Positions 1 to 7,926 of a DNA stretch of 39,692 bases are shown here, in pieces. The stretch spans positions 1-39,692 of the forward strand of contig NZ_JAECZA010000036.1 of assembly GCF_016056275.1 (NCBI RefSeq), written 5' to 3'. Both the position numbers and the translations under genes were made by a program. Positions within the stretch are counted from its first letter, which is position 1. The number at the start of each line of letters is the position of its first letter. The notes beneath the pieces are model-generated. The model was given only the letters and a program-made list of their open reading frames with translations. It was not told the DNA's origin and searched no databases. This DNA comes from Dendronalium phyllosphericum CENA369 (lineage in GTDB: Bacteria > Cyanobacteriota > Cyanobacteriia > Cyanobacteriales > Nostocaceae).

Positions 1-1
1 G

Positions 2-59
2 CTTCCCCAGCCTCCCCTGCTCCCCCAGCTTTGCCACCTCACGAAATCGCGTTGCTCCC
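2..59. repeat. C/T-rich repeat and inverted-repeat arm at left end
   Basis: The window opens with CTTCCCCAGCCTCCCC (2-17), which recurs in direct orientation at the right end (39668-39692). CTCCCCCAGCT (20-30) and AAATCGCGTTGCTCCC (44-59) recur perfectly as reverse complements at 39596-39606 and 39542-39557. This C/T-rich sequence is a common dispersed repeat in Nostoc-type genomes, so the window probably stops at a repeat or is a circular molecule cut there. Confidence 0.6.
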
Positions 60-150
60 CATCAGCAATCAGCTTACCTTTGTGTTATTAGTATTGTGTA
101 GTAACTACTCTTCCCCTACTCGAAACAATTTTTACTGTATATACAACCGT

Positions 151-383
151 CTGTACCATTTCTACACTCTCTTCTCAAGCAGTCTCTTCCCAAACTCAAT
201 CAAGACAAAACTTTCTCTACTCTGTTTACTACTTAATCTATACAAAAACTAATTTTGTTTTTGCTGCCAAGGCAGTATAGACAGCTTTCTGTACCACGTC
301 TACACACGCTGTTCGCCAGATGCGTCTGTTGGAAGTCAAGCGGGGTAATATTTTCTATACCGTTGTCTATACCTCATCTACAC
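151..383 (+). repeat. three direct TGTA-N7-TACA motifs
   Basis: A 17-bp motif, CTRTACCNNNTCTACAC, occurs in the same orientation at 151-167, 289-305 and 367-383. It contains a small dyad (TGTA, seven bases, TACA; TATA in the last copy). A looser fourth version overlaps at 355-372. The spacings are irregular (138 and 78 bp). They could be iteron-like protein-binding sites, but no replication initiator is recognisable nearby. Confidence 0.4.
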
Positions 384-416
384 GGCAAGTTTGTGGCTTT
401 TGATAATTGTTGTGGG

Positions 417-1212
417 TTCGCACATAAGATGAAATTTGAACAACGAATTTATAGGAGTTTGGGGCATCGAGATTCGCGCATAAAGTGAAATCGATTGTGA
501 GGCAAGGGTTTAAGCCAAATAGTCAATTCGCAGACTATATGAAATTTTCTGCTTTGATTTAACAAAAGCCCGAATGCTTTTAAAAACGTACTTTTCAAGT
601 GCGATCGCCCGGTCTATGAAATTGCTAATACACTCTTGATAAGAAGGTAGCCAAGTAGCTTTTGTACGTAACATTTAGGTTGTTAGGTATAAAGCACTAT
701 CACTATTACAAGAAATACTGTGAATTTCTGTCCTCAGATGCAAAATTTCAATTTATGTGCGAAGTCGCTCTTTAGCTCAAACGCCTACTCCATAATCAAT
801 TTCACCTTATGCGCGAATTAGAGGGGCTGAAAACCCTGTAAATTCGTCCTCAGAATTTCACTTTATGCGCGAACCCACATTGTCTCTACAATTTTCTTGT
901 CGGTTCGCGGACAAAGTGAAAATTGTCGCAGACAAGCTTGAAAATATTCGCGGACAAGCTTGAAAATTATGTTTGTGGAACCCTGATTTTTTCGTAGAAA
1001 ACGGCGATCGCTCTCTAAAAGAGAATTACACCAAAGCCTTATCCCTTATAAATTTTGCGCCTTTTACCCCCAATTTGGTAGAAAATTTCAATTAGTCTGC
1101 GAATTTGGCAGGAATTTTTCATGTACTCAGCGACCAATTTTCACGCTTGTCTGCGACATAAAAAGCTAGAACCCCTATAACTCCGTTAAAAATTTTTCAA
1201 TTAGTCTGCGAA
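417..1212. repeat. 13-copy array of 19-bp sites in alternating orientation blocks
   Basis: A degenerate 19-mer, consensus TTCGCRNAYAANNTGAAAW, occurs 13 times. Plus orientation: 417-435, 473-491, 527-545. Minus: 745-763, 799-817, 855-873. Plus: 904-922, 925-943, 947-965. Minus: 1085-1103, 1116-1134, 1139-1157, 1194-1212. The first two blocks are mostly the CGCATAA subtype; the last two are mostly CGGACAAG or CAGACAA. The blocks thus form two large inverted pairs. No convincing gene lies in 1-1320. The array ends about 110 bp before a small gene that is followed by a tyrosine-recombinase remnant, so these are plausible recombinase-binding sites; iterons are the alternative. Confidence 0.75.
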
Positions 1213-1320
1213 CCGACATTTCTGTACAGCAGCTGTATCTGGCTAATTTCTCTGTGCAGATAAATTAATCTCGAAATTTATCGCTCAAGAGTTTGCTTTT
1301 GGGAAGACAGGAGATAACCA

Positions 1321-1551
1321 ATGGCCGTACCCCTTACCGATCTCAAAATCGGACAACCAGTAAAGTATCTGATTGGCACAAGAAATGGGTTGACTGCAAA
1401 AGTAACCGATATCAGAAAATGTTCTATGAGCATCAAAGATACTCATGTTGTAACGTTGACCTTTGATGATGACTCACTGCCGCCGCATCTCAAAACTCAA
1501 GAAATTACGGCATATAACGGAATTGTTGAAGGGTGTGAAATAGAGTTTTAG
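1321..1551 (+). CDS. small hypothetical protein, 76 aa
   Basis: A 76-residue soluble protein with no signal peptide or membrane segment. An AGGAGA ribosome-binding site sits about 7 bp upstream of the ATG, which supports it as a real gene. It looks beta-rich and acidic towards the C-terminus (a DDD run near residue 50). I do not recognise the family. It lies between the 19-bp site array and the tyrosine-recombinase remnant, so it may belong to that module, but nothing in the sequence shows its function. Confidence 0.55.
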   Translation: MAVPLTDLKIGQPVKYLIGTRNGLTAKVTDIRKCSMSIKDTHVVTLTFDDDSLPPHLKTQEITAYNGIVEGCEIEF

Positions 1552-1586
1552 CACAACTGCGATCGCGCTCTGCTCAAGGAGAGGAT

Positions 1587-1898
1587 TTGAATAGCCTAAC
1601 CCCACTAATGATTTCACATCATGTCTCATACCTTGGCTCACGCTTGAGTTACCACGGCATTTACTTTGCTGTGGAGAAAATCGGGGAAATCGCAGGCATT
1701 GAAGATTTACATCCGCACTCGTTTCGTCATACCTATGCTACAGACTTATTACTGTTGGGTGTTTACCCAACTCATGCATGGAAGCTGACAGGACATCAAT
1801 CTGATAGAGCATTTCGACGGTATACACTGCGTAGTGAACAACAAGCGGCGATCGCTGCCTATTACCGCGCCATTGGGGAAGAGGAAGAGGTGGAGTAG
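1587..1898 (+). pseudogene. tyrosine recombinase, C-terminal catalytic remnant
   Basis: About 103 residues match the C-terminal half of a phage-integrase-type tyrosine recombinase. The HxxR box (HSFRHTYAT, residues about 44-52) is followed by LTGHQS (about 68-73) and the likely nucleophile tyrosine in FRRYTL (about 76-81). Full-length family members have 180-350 residues, with an N-terminal DNA-binding domain and a first catalytic arginine, both absent here. The only in-frame start is a TTG after a short unrelated stretch. The fragment is therefore probably a 5'-truncated pseudogene, although a tiny catalytic protein cannot be ruled out. Its position downstream of the 13-site array suggests the parent enzyme acted there. 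A 45-aa Cys-rich ORF starts 3 bp after its stop. Confidence 0.8.
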
Positions 1899-1901
1899 GA
1901 C

Positions 1902-2039
1902 ATGCCAAAGCCGCTCGATCCGAAGTGCCAATTGTGTGCTAAGTTGCCAACATCGAAAGCGAAAGTATTGCATGGGGCAGACGGGGATGGCTGCTGGAAT
2001 CCAAATGTCTGCCATTTCAAGGGGCGACAAGCTTCCTAA
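1902..2039 (+). CDS. 45-aa Cys4 putative zinc-binding protein
   Basis: A short ORF begins at ATG 1902, 3 bp after the recombinase-remnant stop, and ends at TAA 2037-2039. The 45-residue product has cysteines at 9, 12, 31 and 37 (C-x2-C-x18-C-x5-C), with H24 and H38 nearby, a zinc-ribbon-like layout. The tight spacing suggests translation coupled to the recombinase gene, so it may be an accessory protein of the same element. The reading frame may once have been longer, since it stops soon after the last cysteine. The family is not recognised with certainty. Confidence 0.45.
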   Translation: MPKPLDPKCQLCAKLPTSKAKVLHGADGDGCWNPNVCHFKGRQAS

Positions 2040-2089
2040 AGTGCTTGCTGTATAAGCTCCATAGCCCTTAAACCTCGCTGATAATATGC

Positions 2090-2287
2090 TTGCTTATTGC
2101 GATGCCAAAAGAGCAGGGTGGACAAGTAAGAGCGATCGCCCTTACTGCCTATGCTGGGGATTTTAACCAACAACAGGCACTCTCTGCTGGATTTCAACAG
2201 CATGTGTCAAAACCTGTGGAGCCAGAGGAGTTAATCAGAGCGATTGTAGTTTTACTGGAAGGATCTCAAATGACTACTTTACCCTAA
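2090..2287 (+). pseudogene. response-regulator receiver domain fragment
   Basis: The 65-residue frame reads as the C-terminal half of a CheY-like receiver domain: IALTAYA, then [21 protein letters not shown]. That covers the conserved Thr/Ala of beta-4 and the Lys-Pro of beta-5. The N-terminal half with the acidic pocket and phosphoacceptor aspartate is missing, so it cannot work as a receiver. It resembles the end of a hybrid histidine kinase (receivers ending in KPVEPEEL are typical of those). It is a remnant left by rearrangement next to the recombinase fragment, and its 3' end lies in a 48-bp tandem duplication. Confidence 0.75.
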
Positions 2288-2349
2288 TGAACTGTCCTTA
2301 TACTGGAAGGATCTCAAATGACTACTTTACCCTGATGAACTGTCCTTAT
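2254..2349. repeat. 48-bp tandem duplication
   Basis: Two adjacent 48-bp copies (2254-2301 and 2302-2349) differ at one base (CTAATG versus CTGATG). The unit covers the last codons and stop of the receiver-domain fragment plus 3' flank. The near-identity points to a recent slippage or duplication event. Confidence 0.9.
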
Positions 2350-2494
2350 ACGGCGGCTAACACTGGACACTTTCTCTTTAACCAACTCCAGAATCAGCAC
2401 TCAAAATGACGAGCGCCTGAAGAGCAAAGCGAGCGCAAGAAATTATACTAAATATGTGTATATATATGTCATGGAAATTGTTGATTAATCTTTT

Positions 2495-2848
2495 ATGTCC
2501 CTTCAAGTCTACGGCATCCCAAACTGCGGCACTTGCAAAAAAGCTTTTAACTGGCTGCAAAAGCACAACATTGACTATGAATTTATTAACGCCAAAGAAA
2601 CTCCGCCTACCCGTGAGCAGATCGAAAACTGGGTAAAATCTTTGGGTTGTGCTTCCATGCGGAATCCTTCTGGGCAATCATACCGCGCTTTGGGTGATGA
2701 AAAGAAGACTTGGATTGATGAACAGTGGATTGAGGCATTTGCTAAAGATGCAATGCTGCTCAAACGTCCGCTTTTTGTTCAAGATGGAACAGCCGTGCTG
2801 GTAGGTTTCAAAGATGAAAAAGTCATTCTAGAAAAATTAGGAATTTAA
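2495..2848 (+). CDS. Spx/MgsR-type ArsC-family protein
   Basis: A 117-residue thioredoxin-fold protein of the ArsC/Spx/YffB family, whose usual length is 110-130. The N-terminus VYGIPNCGTCKKA places a CxxC pair at Cys11 and Cys14. The helical insert and the C-terminal KRPLFVQDG segment, with Arg and Pro conserved as in ArsC-like proteins, are present. Members act as arsenate reductase-like enzymes or as redox-sensing RNA-polymerase-binding regulators (Spx in Firmicutes); cyanobacterial orthologues are mostly uncharacterised. It stands alone, with its own upstream gap and the lipoprotein gene converging on it. The gene is intact; substrate and role are not shown. Confidence 0.85.
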   Translation: MSLQVYGIPNCGTCKKAFNWLQKHNIDYEFINAKETPPTREQIENWVKSLGCASMRNPSGQSYRALGDEKKTWIDEQWIEAFAKDAMLLKRPLFVQDGTAVLVGFKDEKVILEKLGI

Positions 2849-2931
2849 TCTCCAAACCAGCATCTTGGGTACATTCTGCGTAGATCGAGATAATACTCTT
2901 TCCCAATCTAGAATGGCTATACATAAATGAA

Positions 2932-3597
2932 TTAAAAACCTTTGTGCCATTGCTCAATAGTTGGACAAGTTGGGCCTGTGGGTATTAGTCCGTTAGATGA
3001 CACGCCAAAATTTTTGAGTGATGTCAACTCTAAATCAGCATCTTTGATCGTTGCGTTTAATATCTGTTTTTTCTGTTCCTTTGTAATTAACTCGCTTCTA
3101 GCATCTTTTGGTAAATTTGCATTTTTTTCTAGCGTAAATTCAGCTACCCGATAGAAATTTTCCTCTCCTGGTTGACCTAAACTCACACAACCCCTTGATT
3201 TCACAAATAATCCTACGATTTGAAGGCTTGGAGTAAAATGTCGTTTATTTACAAACTTTATTTCCTCAACTGGCCCCCAAACATAAGCAGGTTGAAAAAA
3301 TCCCTTAGCTGGTTCGTTTCTGGTTTCGTTGCAGCCTTTATTGATCTGTTCATTCATCGTAACGCTAAGTTTTCCGTCGCCACAGACTTTCCAACTTATT
3401 CTGTGTAGGTCGGGTGTGCTTTCTACATATTCCTGCAACTGCTTATCTTTTGGGCTTTGCTCATCACTTGTCGCCGCATAAGCAAGCGGCGAATCTTTCT
3501 GCGTTTGGCTTACCTTGTCGTCACCAGACTGACAAGCTCCTAACCATAGTCCTACACCGATTGAAATAAGTGCTGTAAATATTTTTCTTTTACTCAT
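2932..3597 (-). CDS. predicted lipoprotein, unknown function
   Basis: A 221-residue protein. I chose the ATG at 3597 because a GGAG ribosome-binding site sits just upstream and because the protein then begins with a lipoprotein signal: a Lys/Arg start, a hydrophobic stretch, and the lipobox LGAC, whose Cys would be lipidated. The mature part contains several further cysteines (VCGDGK, NKGCNET, SRGCVS, GPTCPT) that could form disulfides in the periplasm. A longer frame runs upstream to 3654 but adds an unlikely N-terminal extension before the signal. No family is recognised. It converges on the Spx-like gene. Confidence 0.7.
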   Translation of the reverse strand: MSKRKIFTALISIGVGLWLGACQSGDDKVSQTQKDSPLAYAATSDEQSPKDKQLQEYVESTPDLHRISWKVCGDGKLSVTMNEQINKGCNETRNEPAKGFFQPAYVWGPVEEIKFVNKRHFTPSLQIVGLFVKSRGCVSLGQPGEENFYRVAEFTLEKNANLPKDARSELITKEQKKQILNATIKDADLELTSLKNFGVSSNGLIPTGPTCPTIEQWHKGF

Positions 3598-3791
3598 AAA
3601 AACTCCAAAATTTGATGCGCGAAAATTAATTCCCAATTTCCTTGTTTGACCCAATATCTACTTTTAACAAATGCTTAACTACGAGCTGCAAGTATTATAC
3701 ATATTTGTTTTATATATGCAATCAAGTTTTAACAGTTTTTAGTTATGCTGCAAAACATTCTTTTCACTTAGGCATTCTGACTTCCTTTTTT

Positions 3792-3945
3792 GTAAGAATT
3801 CAGCACCCAGAAGTCAGAATGTAGAAGTATTCCAGTACAATTGCTACTTTGATTTATCAAAATATACCTAGTTTTTTTAACTATTCTGAATTCTGAATTC
3901 TGACTCCTGAATTCTTACCCTTTTTCTGGCTCCTGAATCCTTACG
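3792..3945. repeat. MITE-like GAATTCAG/CAGAAGTCAGAA repeat
   Basis: The left part (GTAAGAATTCAG, then CAGAAGTCAGAAT) is mirrored on the right by CTGAATTCTGACTCCTGAATTC and TCCTGAATCCTTACG, giving an imperfect inverted repeat of about 150 bp. Related copies lie at 7709-7830, 14048-14194 and 31041-31077. It fills most of the gap between the lipoprotein gene and the next operon. No transposase is present, so it is probably a non-autonomous element. Confidence 0.65.
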
Positions 3946-4002
3946 TTATTTGAGAGCTAAAAATGAACGCTGGTAATTATATAACGTATTTTTAAAAAAT
4001 CA

Positions 4003-4041
4003 AGAAACTACGGTATTGAAAAAAACAGTACCTAAATAGCT
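4003..4041. promoter_or_regulatory. 39-bp inverted repeat, copy 1 (putative operator)
   Basis: The arms AGAAACTACGGTATTG and CAGTACCTAAATAGCT flank a run of seven A. It is one of four 39-bp elements with 16-bp arms and a 7-nt spacer (others at 22888, 25567 and 31108). It ends 32 bp before the GTG start of the 4074 gene, so a bound protein would overlap that promoter region. Confidence 0.65.
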
Positions 4042-4073
4042 TCATCTGTGGAGTCAAATATGGCATAGATAGA

Positions 4074-4424
4074 GTGAGCACAGAGAAAAATCTAAAAATG
4101 GGAAGAGTATGGACATATTGGGAATTCGATCACCCTTTAGGTAGCACGGTGCGGGTAATCTCTACTCCATTAGGGCTAGAGATATTTGCCGAAGATGTGT
4201 TCAACATTGTTGCAGCAGAATTAAATAATGAAAAGGTAGTGCTGATAAATATCCACAGTCAAGAACGTTATGTAGTTATTGAAGAACAGGTAGTAAAAAT
4301 AAAAACTTTAAATTTTACAGCCATCAATAGCTTGAAAACGATTGTCAAAGCGGACTTGATTAATAAATTTGTGCATTGGGTCAGAACTACAATCCGACCG
4401 ATATTTCAAAGGCAGTATCTGTAA
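4074..4424 (+). CDS. hypothetical protein, possibly Bro-N-like, 116 aa
   Basis: The first gene of the partition-like cluster starts at GTG 4074, just after the 39-bp inverted repeat. The central segment (VRVISTPLGLEIFAEDVFNIV, shortened here to its features: a beta strand, a glycine turn, then a Phe-Ala-x-Asp-Val helix start) faintly recalls the N-terminus of BRO/antirepressor domains. That similarity is weak and I do not rely on it. It has no signal peptide or membrane segment. The gene ends 34 bp before the ParA-like reading frame, so the two are probably co-transcribed. It could be the DNA-binding partner of the ATPases, but this is inference from position only. Confidence 0.5.
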   Translation: MSTEKNLKMGRVWTYWEFDHPLGSTVRVISTPLGLEIFAEDVFNIVAAELNNEKVVLINIHSQERYVVIEEQVVKIKTLNFTAINSLKTIVKADLINKFVHWVRTTIRPIFQRQYL

Positions 4425-4458
4425 AAAAATTAATGAATATCAAAAGGAAGAAAAGAAA

Positions 4459-5514
4459 ATGACAACTTTTGACACGCTTCAAGAAAACAACCAAAATATG
4501 AGTAGCAGTTTGGCAGAAATAAGCACTAGTAACACAGAGCCAAATAAGCCATTGTCTAACGATCTGACAGAAAAAGACTCTAATAATACACAATCCAATA
4601 ATCCGACAGAAAAAGACTCTAATGATACACAGTCAAATAATCCGACAAAAAAAGACCCGATTAATACAAAGCCTAAAAATCGAGGAGCCACAGGCAATAA
4701 AGGAAATAACAATAAAAATAGCCATCCAGAACAACTAAGGAGATTAGTAATGGTGACAGGAGATAAAGGGGGTGTTGGCAAGTCAACATTTGCCAGAGGG
4801 TTGGCGCAAACTTATATAGATAACGCAGTAAGATTCGTCGGATTAGATGCGGACAGTTCTAATCCACACTTGATAAGATTTTATGGAAAAAACTCTAATA
4901 TTTATCCTTTGGATATATCTAACTCAGATAAATTAGATGATTTCTTAGATAATTTAAAAGAAATAGTTTATCCTCAGTCTAAAGCAGATGGAAAAATTCA
5001 AGTAGAACAATCTTTAATACTGTTAGAAACACCATCTCAATTCTTATCAACTTTGAAAACTTTAATAGAAGAGATGGGTTTTTTAGGCGTAGTAAATGAT
5101 AAATGTAAAATGCGGGTAACTATAGTAATAGTTATAAGTACAATAGTTGATTGTATAAATCAGTTATTATAACTTTATAGTTTCTGTGGAAATAATGTTG
5201 ACTATGTGATAGTAAAAAATTTGTTTTATGGAGAGGTAGAACAATTTAGTTTTTATGATAATTCACAAGAAATAAAAAAAATAGAGCAGCAAGTAAAAGC
5301 AAAAGGTCATACTTTTACAAGTATAATTATGCCAAAATTAGCAAAAAAATCCTACGATTATTTAGATGTTAAAAATCTGACATTTAGGCAAGGGCTTGAA
5401 CAAGATGAATACCCGTCTGTATTTGGTAGAATCTTAAGCTGGTTGAACAATTTTCAAGGGCAAATAAAGCCACTAAAAGATTTATTTGGTATAGAAAAGT
5501 TTTTATCTGAATAA
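4459..5514 (+). pseudogene. ParA-like ATPase, interrupted by one in-frame TAA
   Basis: I start it at ATG 4459, which follows an AAGGAAG ribosome-binding site. The N-terminal ~90 residues are low-complexity Asn/Ser/Lys with three 13-residue repeats. A canonical deviant Walker A, GDKGGVGKST, is at residues 101-110, followed by GLDADSSNPHL, as in ParA/MinD ATPases. The frame stops at TAA 5170-5172 but continues in the same frame to 5514. After the stop comes NVDYVIVKN, matching NANYVVVKN in the neighbouring ATPase at 5592. One nonsense codon therefore splits one gene. ParA proteins move plasmid copies; this one would end after the first half unless the stop is read through. An assembly error is also possible. 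Confidence 0.8.
4564..4680 (+). repeat. three tandem 39-bp coding repeats
   Basis: Three 39-bp units (4564-4602, 4603-4641, 4642-4680) encode 13-residue repeats of the type PTEKDSNNTQSNN in the disordered N-terminus of the ParA-like protein. Units one and two are very similar and the third has drifted. Confidence 0.85.
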
Positions 5515-5520
5515 AAATAA

Positions 5521-5563
5521 AAATCAGAAGTCTAATCTAGTAACTTGAATAGGCTTCTGATTT
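5521..5563 (+). terminator. hairpin between the two ATPase genes
   Basis: A perfect 10-bp inverted repeat, AAATCAGAAG (5521-5530) and CTTCTGATTT (5554-5563), has a 23-nt loop. It lies directly after the stop of the split ParA-like gene and 28 bp before the next ATG. There is no T-run, so it may be an RNA-processing or attenuating hairpin rather than a full terminator. Confidence 0.4.
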
Positions 5564-5591
5564 ATATTGATACGATAACTAGGAAATAAAA

Positions 5592-6290
5592 ATGTCCAAG
5601 AGACTGATTATAACTGTAGGAGATGCGCGGGTGGGGAAGTCTACAGTTATCAAGCTATTGCTAGAAATGTTAGCCCAACAAGAAAAACGGATAAAGGTTT
5701 ATAACCAAGAATCATTCCCCGTATTTAAGGCTTATGAAGAATTAGCAACCATTAAAAAATTTAATTTATTAAATGATGATGCCGATGCAATGACAGATGA
5801 CTTAAATCATCCTGAGCTAGATGTGATGATTGTTGATATGCCCGGACAAGATATTGAAAAAATAATTCAATATATCGAGAGTGCTAGTTTATTTGAGGTT
5901 GGATTAAAATTTGGTTGGATTTTAACATTTATCCAACCTATTTCTCACAGGACAGACTGTATATATTATTTAAATGAAATCATGCAGACTGCGACTAATA
6001 ACGCAAACTATGTGGTGGTAAAAAACTACCATTTTGCACCAGAATTTAGAGAATATGAAGAAAAGATACGGAAAAATCTGTTAATGATAGGAGGTACAGA
6101 AATAGAATTAACGGCGCTACATCGAAATCATTATCAAGCGATGGAAAAGTCTGGTAAACCATATTCACAAGTTTGTCAGGATCTATCAATAATTTTATTT
6201 TGGAGAAGCTTCATTTTTCAGTGGATTAAAAAGTTTCGTGATTCAGTGATGAATAACAATTTGGCTATTAAATATCTAGGGCTTGATTGA
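5592..6290 (+). CDS. P-loop ATPase, plasmid-partition type
   Basis: A 232-residue P-loop ATPase. Walker A is VGDARVGKST near residues 9-18, so it lacks the KGG lysine of classical ParA proteins. The segment LDVMIVDMPGQD near residue 77 is the Walker B/switch-like region. WILTFIQPISHRTDCI and NYVVVKNYHF correspond to the C-terminal half of the neighbouring split ATPase, so the two are paralogues. StbB/MobB-like single-domain ATPases have similar length. It is probably the working ATPase of this cluster, serving partition or mobilisation at the membrane with the next gene, whose ATG overlaps its stop (TGATG). Confidence 0.7.
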   Translation: MSKRLIITVGDARVGKSTVIKLLLEMLAQQEKRIKVYNQESFPVFKAYEELATIKKFNLLNDDADAMTDDLNHPELDVMIVDMPGQDIEKIIQYIESASLFEVGLKFGWILTFIQPISHRTDCIYYLNEIMQTATNNANYVVVKNYHFAPEFREYEEKIRKNLLMIGGTEIELTALHRNHYQAMEKSGKPYSQVCQDLSIILFWRSFIFQWIKKFRDSVMNNNLAIKYLGLD

Positions 6291-6886
6291 TGACACCACA
6301 AGAAATGTTACAAGGCTACTCGCCATCAGAACAAAGGCGCATAGTTGAAGGAGCCTACCAACTAGGGATTACGCCAGACGATCCAACGTTTAAGATGATG
6401 GCAACGTTGGGTCGATACGAAGAAACGATGATAGACCTCCAGGCAAGAATGGAGGCAATGATAGAAGCGTGGGCAGCACTGATAGACCAAAAACTGGAGA
6501 AGACAAGCAAAGAAGCCAAGTCAATGCACTATACAATTGTCTCTAGTGCCGTGCGTGATGAGATGAAAAAAATTAAGCCTACTGGCACAGCAAGGATGAA
6601 AGTGCAAGGAGGCTGGGGGTTAGGAACAGTATCAGCAGTATGTGGAATAGTAGCGGCGACCAGTACTTTGCTGGGTTCGCTGACCACATGGAATTTGGTG
6701 CAAAATATAGGAACAAATCAATCAGTAGTAGTATCACACAACGATCTCAAGATTCTACAATGGGCAAAATCCCAAGAAGGAAAACAGATGTATCAATTAC
6801 TATTGAAGAATCAAGCAGCAATTGAAGCCTGTCAAACACAGCAGAGTAAAACCCAGGGCTATTGTTTAATTCAAGTAGGTAAGTAG
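6290..6886 (+). CDS. hypothetical membrane protein, 198 aa
   Basis: The ATG at 6290 overlaps the TGA of the upstream ATPase gene (TGATG), so the two are translationally coupled; a TTG one codon earlier is a poorer start. The N-terminal ~105 residues are helical and probably coiled (YEETMIDLQARMEAMIEAW), followed by a hydrophobic segment around residues 112-138 that should cross the membrane, and a C-terminal ~60-residue domain ending QGYCLIQVGK. No family is assigned. The architecture suggests a membrane anchor or receptor for the preceding ATPase. Its stop abuts the convergent response-regulator gene with no gap. Confidence 0.6.
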   Translation: MTPQEMLQGYSPSEQRRIVEGAYQLGITPDDPTFKMMATLGRYEETMIDLQARMEAMIEAWAALIDQKLEKTSKEAKSMHYTIVSSAVRDEMKKIKPTGTARMKVQGGWGLGTVSAVCGIVAATSTLLGSLTTWNLVQNIGTNQSVVVSHNDLKILQWAKSQEGKQMYQLLLKNQAAIEACQTQQSKTQGYCLIQVGK

Positions 6887-7540
6887 CTAACCTACCTTCA
6901 GGTAATCTTGTTCGATGTACCCAAGTTTACTAGCTTCAATCAGAGCATTGACGCGATCGCTGACATTTAACTTAGCAAAAATCTTGTTAATATGTCCTTT
7001 AACGGTACTTTCAGTAATAAATAACTGCTCGGCAATAACTTTATTAGAAGAACCTGTTGCCATCAAAGAAACAATTTGGATTTCAGTGTCAGTGAGATTA
7101 TCTTGATAAGTCTTCCCCTTTATTTTCTGTTGGTATAAAAAATCCCGTCGGCTAATACAAGGGTCAAAAAAAGACTGATGGTCATAAAAAGTTGTTTTAA
7201 TGGCTTCTAACAAAAGAGGAACATTGTTCTTTTTGAGAAGGTAGGAATCAGCGCCAGCATTTAAAGCGGATTGAACAGTGCCTTGAGAATAATGGGAAGA
7301 AAGAACAATAACTTTAGTGTTGCGATTGAGTTTGACCTGTTTAATCACTTCTATCCCAGAGATGTCGGGTAAACCGATATCCACCAAAATGACATCGGGA
7401 TTTAATTCCTTAACTAAATTAAGCCCTTCAGCGCCAGTACGAGCAACGCCGACCATTTGCATATCTGGTTGTTGATTAATAGCAGTAGTGATTCCCAACC
7501 TAATGAGTTCTTCATCCTCAATGAGCGCTAATCGAATCAT
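6887..7540 (-). CDS. NarL/LuxR-family response regulator
   Basis: A 217-residue two-domain regulator of the usual length for the NarL/FixJ class. The receiver domain has acidic residues at 8-11, the phosphoacceptor Asp54 in VDIGLPD, and the conserved Lys in SYLLKKN near 105. The C-terminal LuxR-type helix-turn-helix runs from LTDTEIQIVSLMATG (about 148) through TESTVKGHINKI, near 177. It should bind DNA as a dimer when phosphorylated. The histidine kinase at 7927 is divergent across a 386-bp gap and is its likely partner, an arrangement common for cognate pairs. It is complete, with no degradation visible. Confidence 0.92.
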   Translation of the reverse strand: MIRLALIEDEELIRLGITTAINQQPDMQMVGVARTGAEGLNLVKELNPDVILVDIGLPDISGIEVIKQVKLNRNTKVIVLSSHYSQGTVQSALNAGADSYLLKKNNVPLLLEAIKTTFYDHQSFFDPCISRRDFLYQQKIKGKTYQDNLTDTEIQIVSLMATGSSNKVIAEQLFITESTVKGHINKIFAKLNVSDRVNALIEASKLGYIEQDYLKVG

Positions 7541-7708
7541 AGATCACTTCGATTATAAGATGACTAAATATTTATAACATAGTTGTTGATGTTAAGTATT
7601 TTACTTTTTGTATATATAAAGATAAAATATAGATATTCCATCAAGAATTTAGTCCATAATCAATAAAAAAATATTAATACTAAAAGCTGATTGTAGAAAA
7701 GGTTTTTG

Positions 7709-7830
7709 GTAGGAATTCAGTACCCAGAAGTCAGAAGTCAGAATTTAGAGGTATCTAGTAAAATAGTAAATTGGTTCATTAAATATTTTTCCTCATTCTT
7801 TAACCCTTCTGGCTCCTGAATTCTGACGTT
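7709..7830. repeat. MITE-like repeat in the divergent promoter region
   Basis: The 386-bp gap between the response regulator and the kinase (7541-7926) contains a second copy of the GTAGGAATTCAG ... GGCTCCTGAATTCTGACG element, with CAGAAGTCAGAAGTCAGAA inside. The rest of the gap is AT-rich with no other feature that I can support. Confidence 0.65.
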
Positions 7831-7926
7831 TTTTGAAACCTCAAAAAAAAATCTAAAACTTCAAGCAGAATTATTATTTATAGCTAGAAGTAGCAAAAAT
7901 CACAATATATCATTAGTAGTATAGTT

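Noticed and set aside
31-488. Two short plus-strand frames in the left end
   Set aside because: They are low-complexity translations of AT-rich, repeat-containing DNA without ribosome-binding sites or recognisable domains.
417-1212. The spaced repeats as a CRISPR array
   Set aside because: The repeats are degenerate, change orientation in blocks and have irregular spacing, and no cas genes are present.
6868-6896. GTAGGT/ACCTAC inverted repeat at the junction of two convergent genes as a terminator
   Set aside because: The stem is only 6 bp, has no T-run and overlaps coding sequence on both sides.
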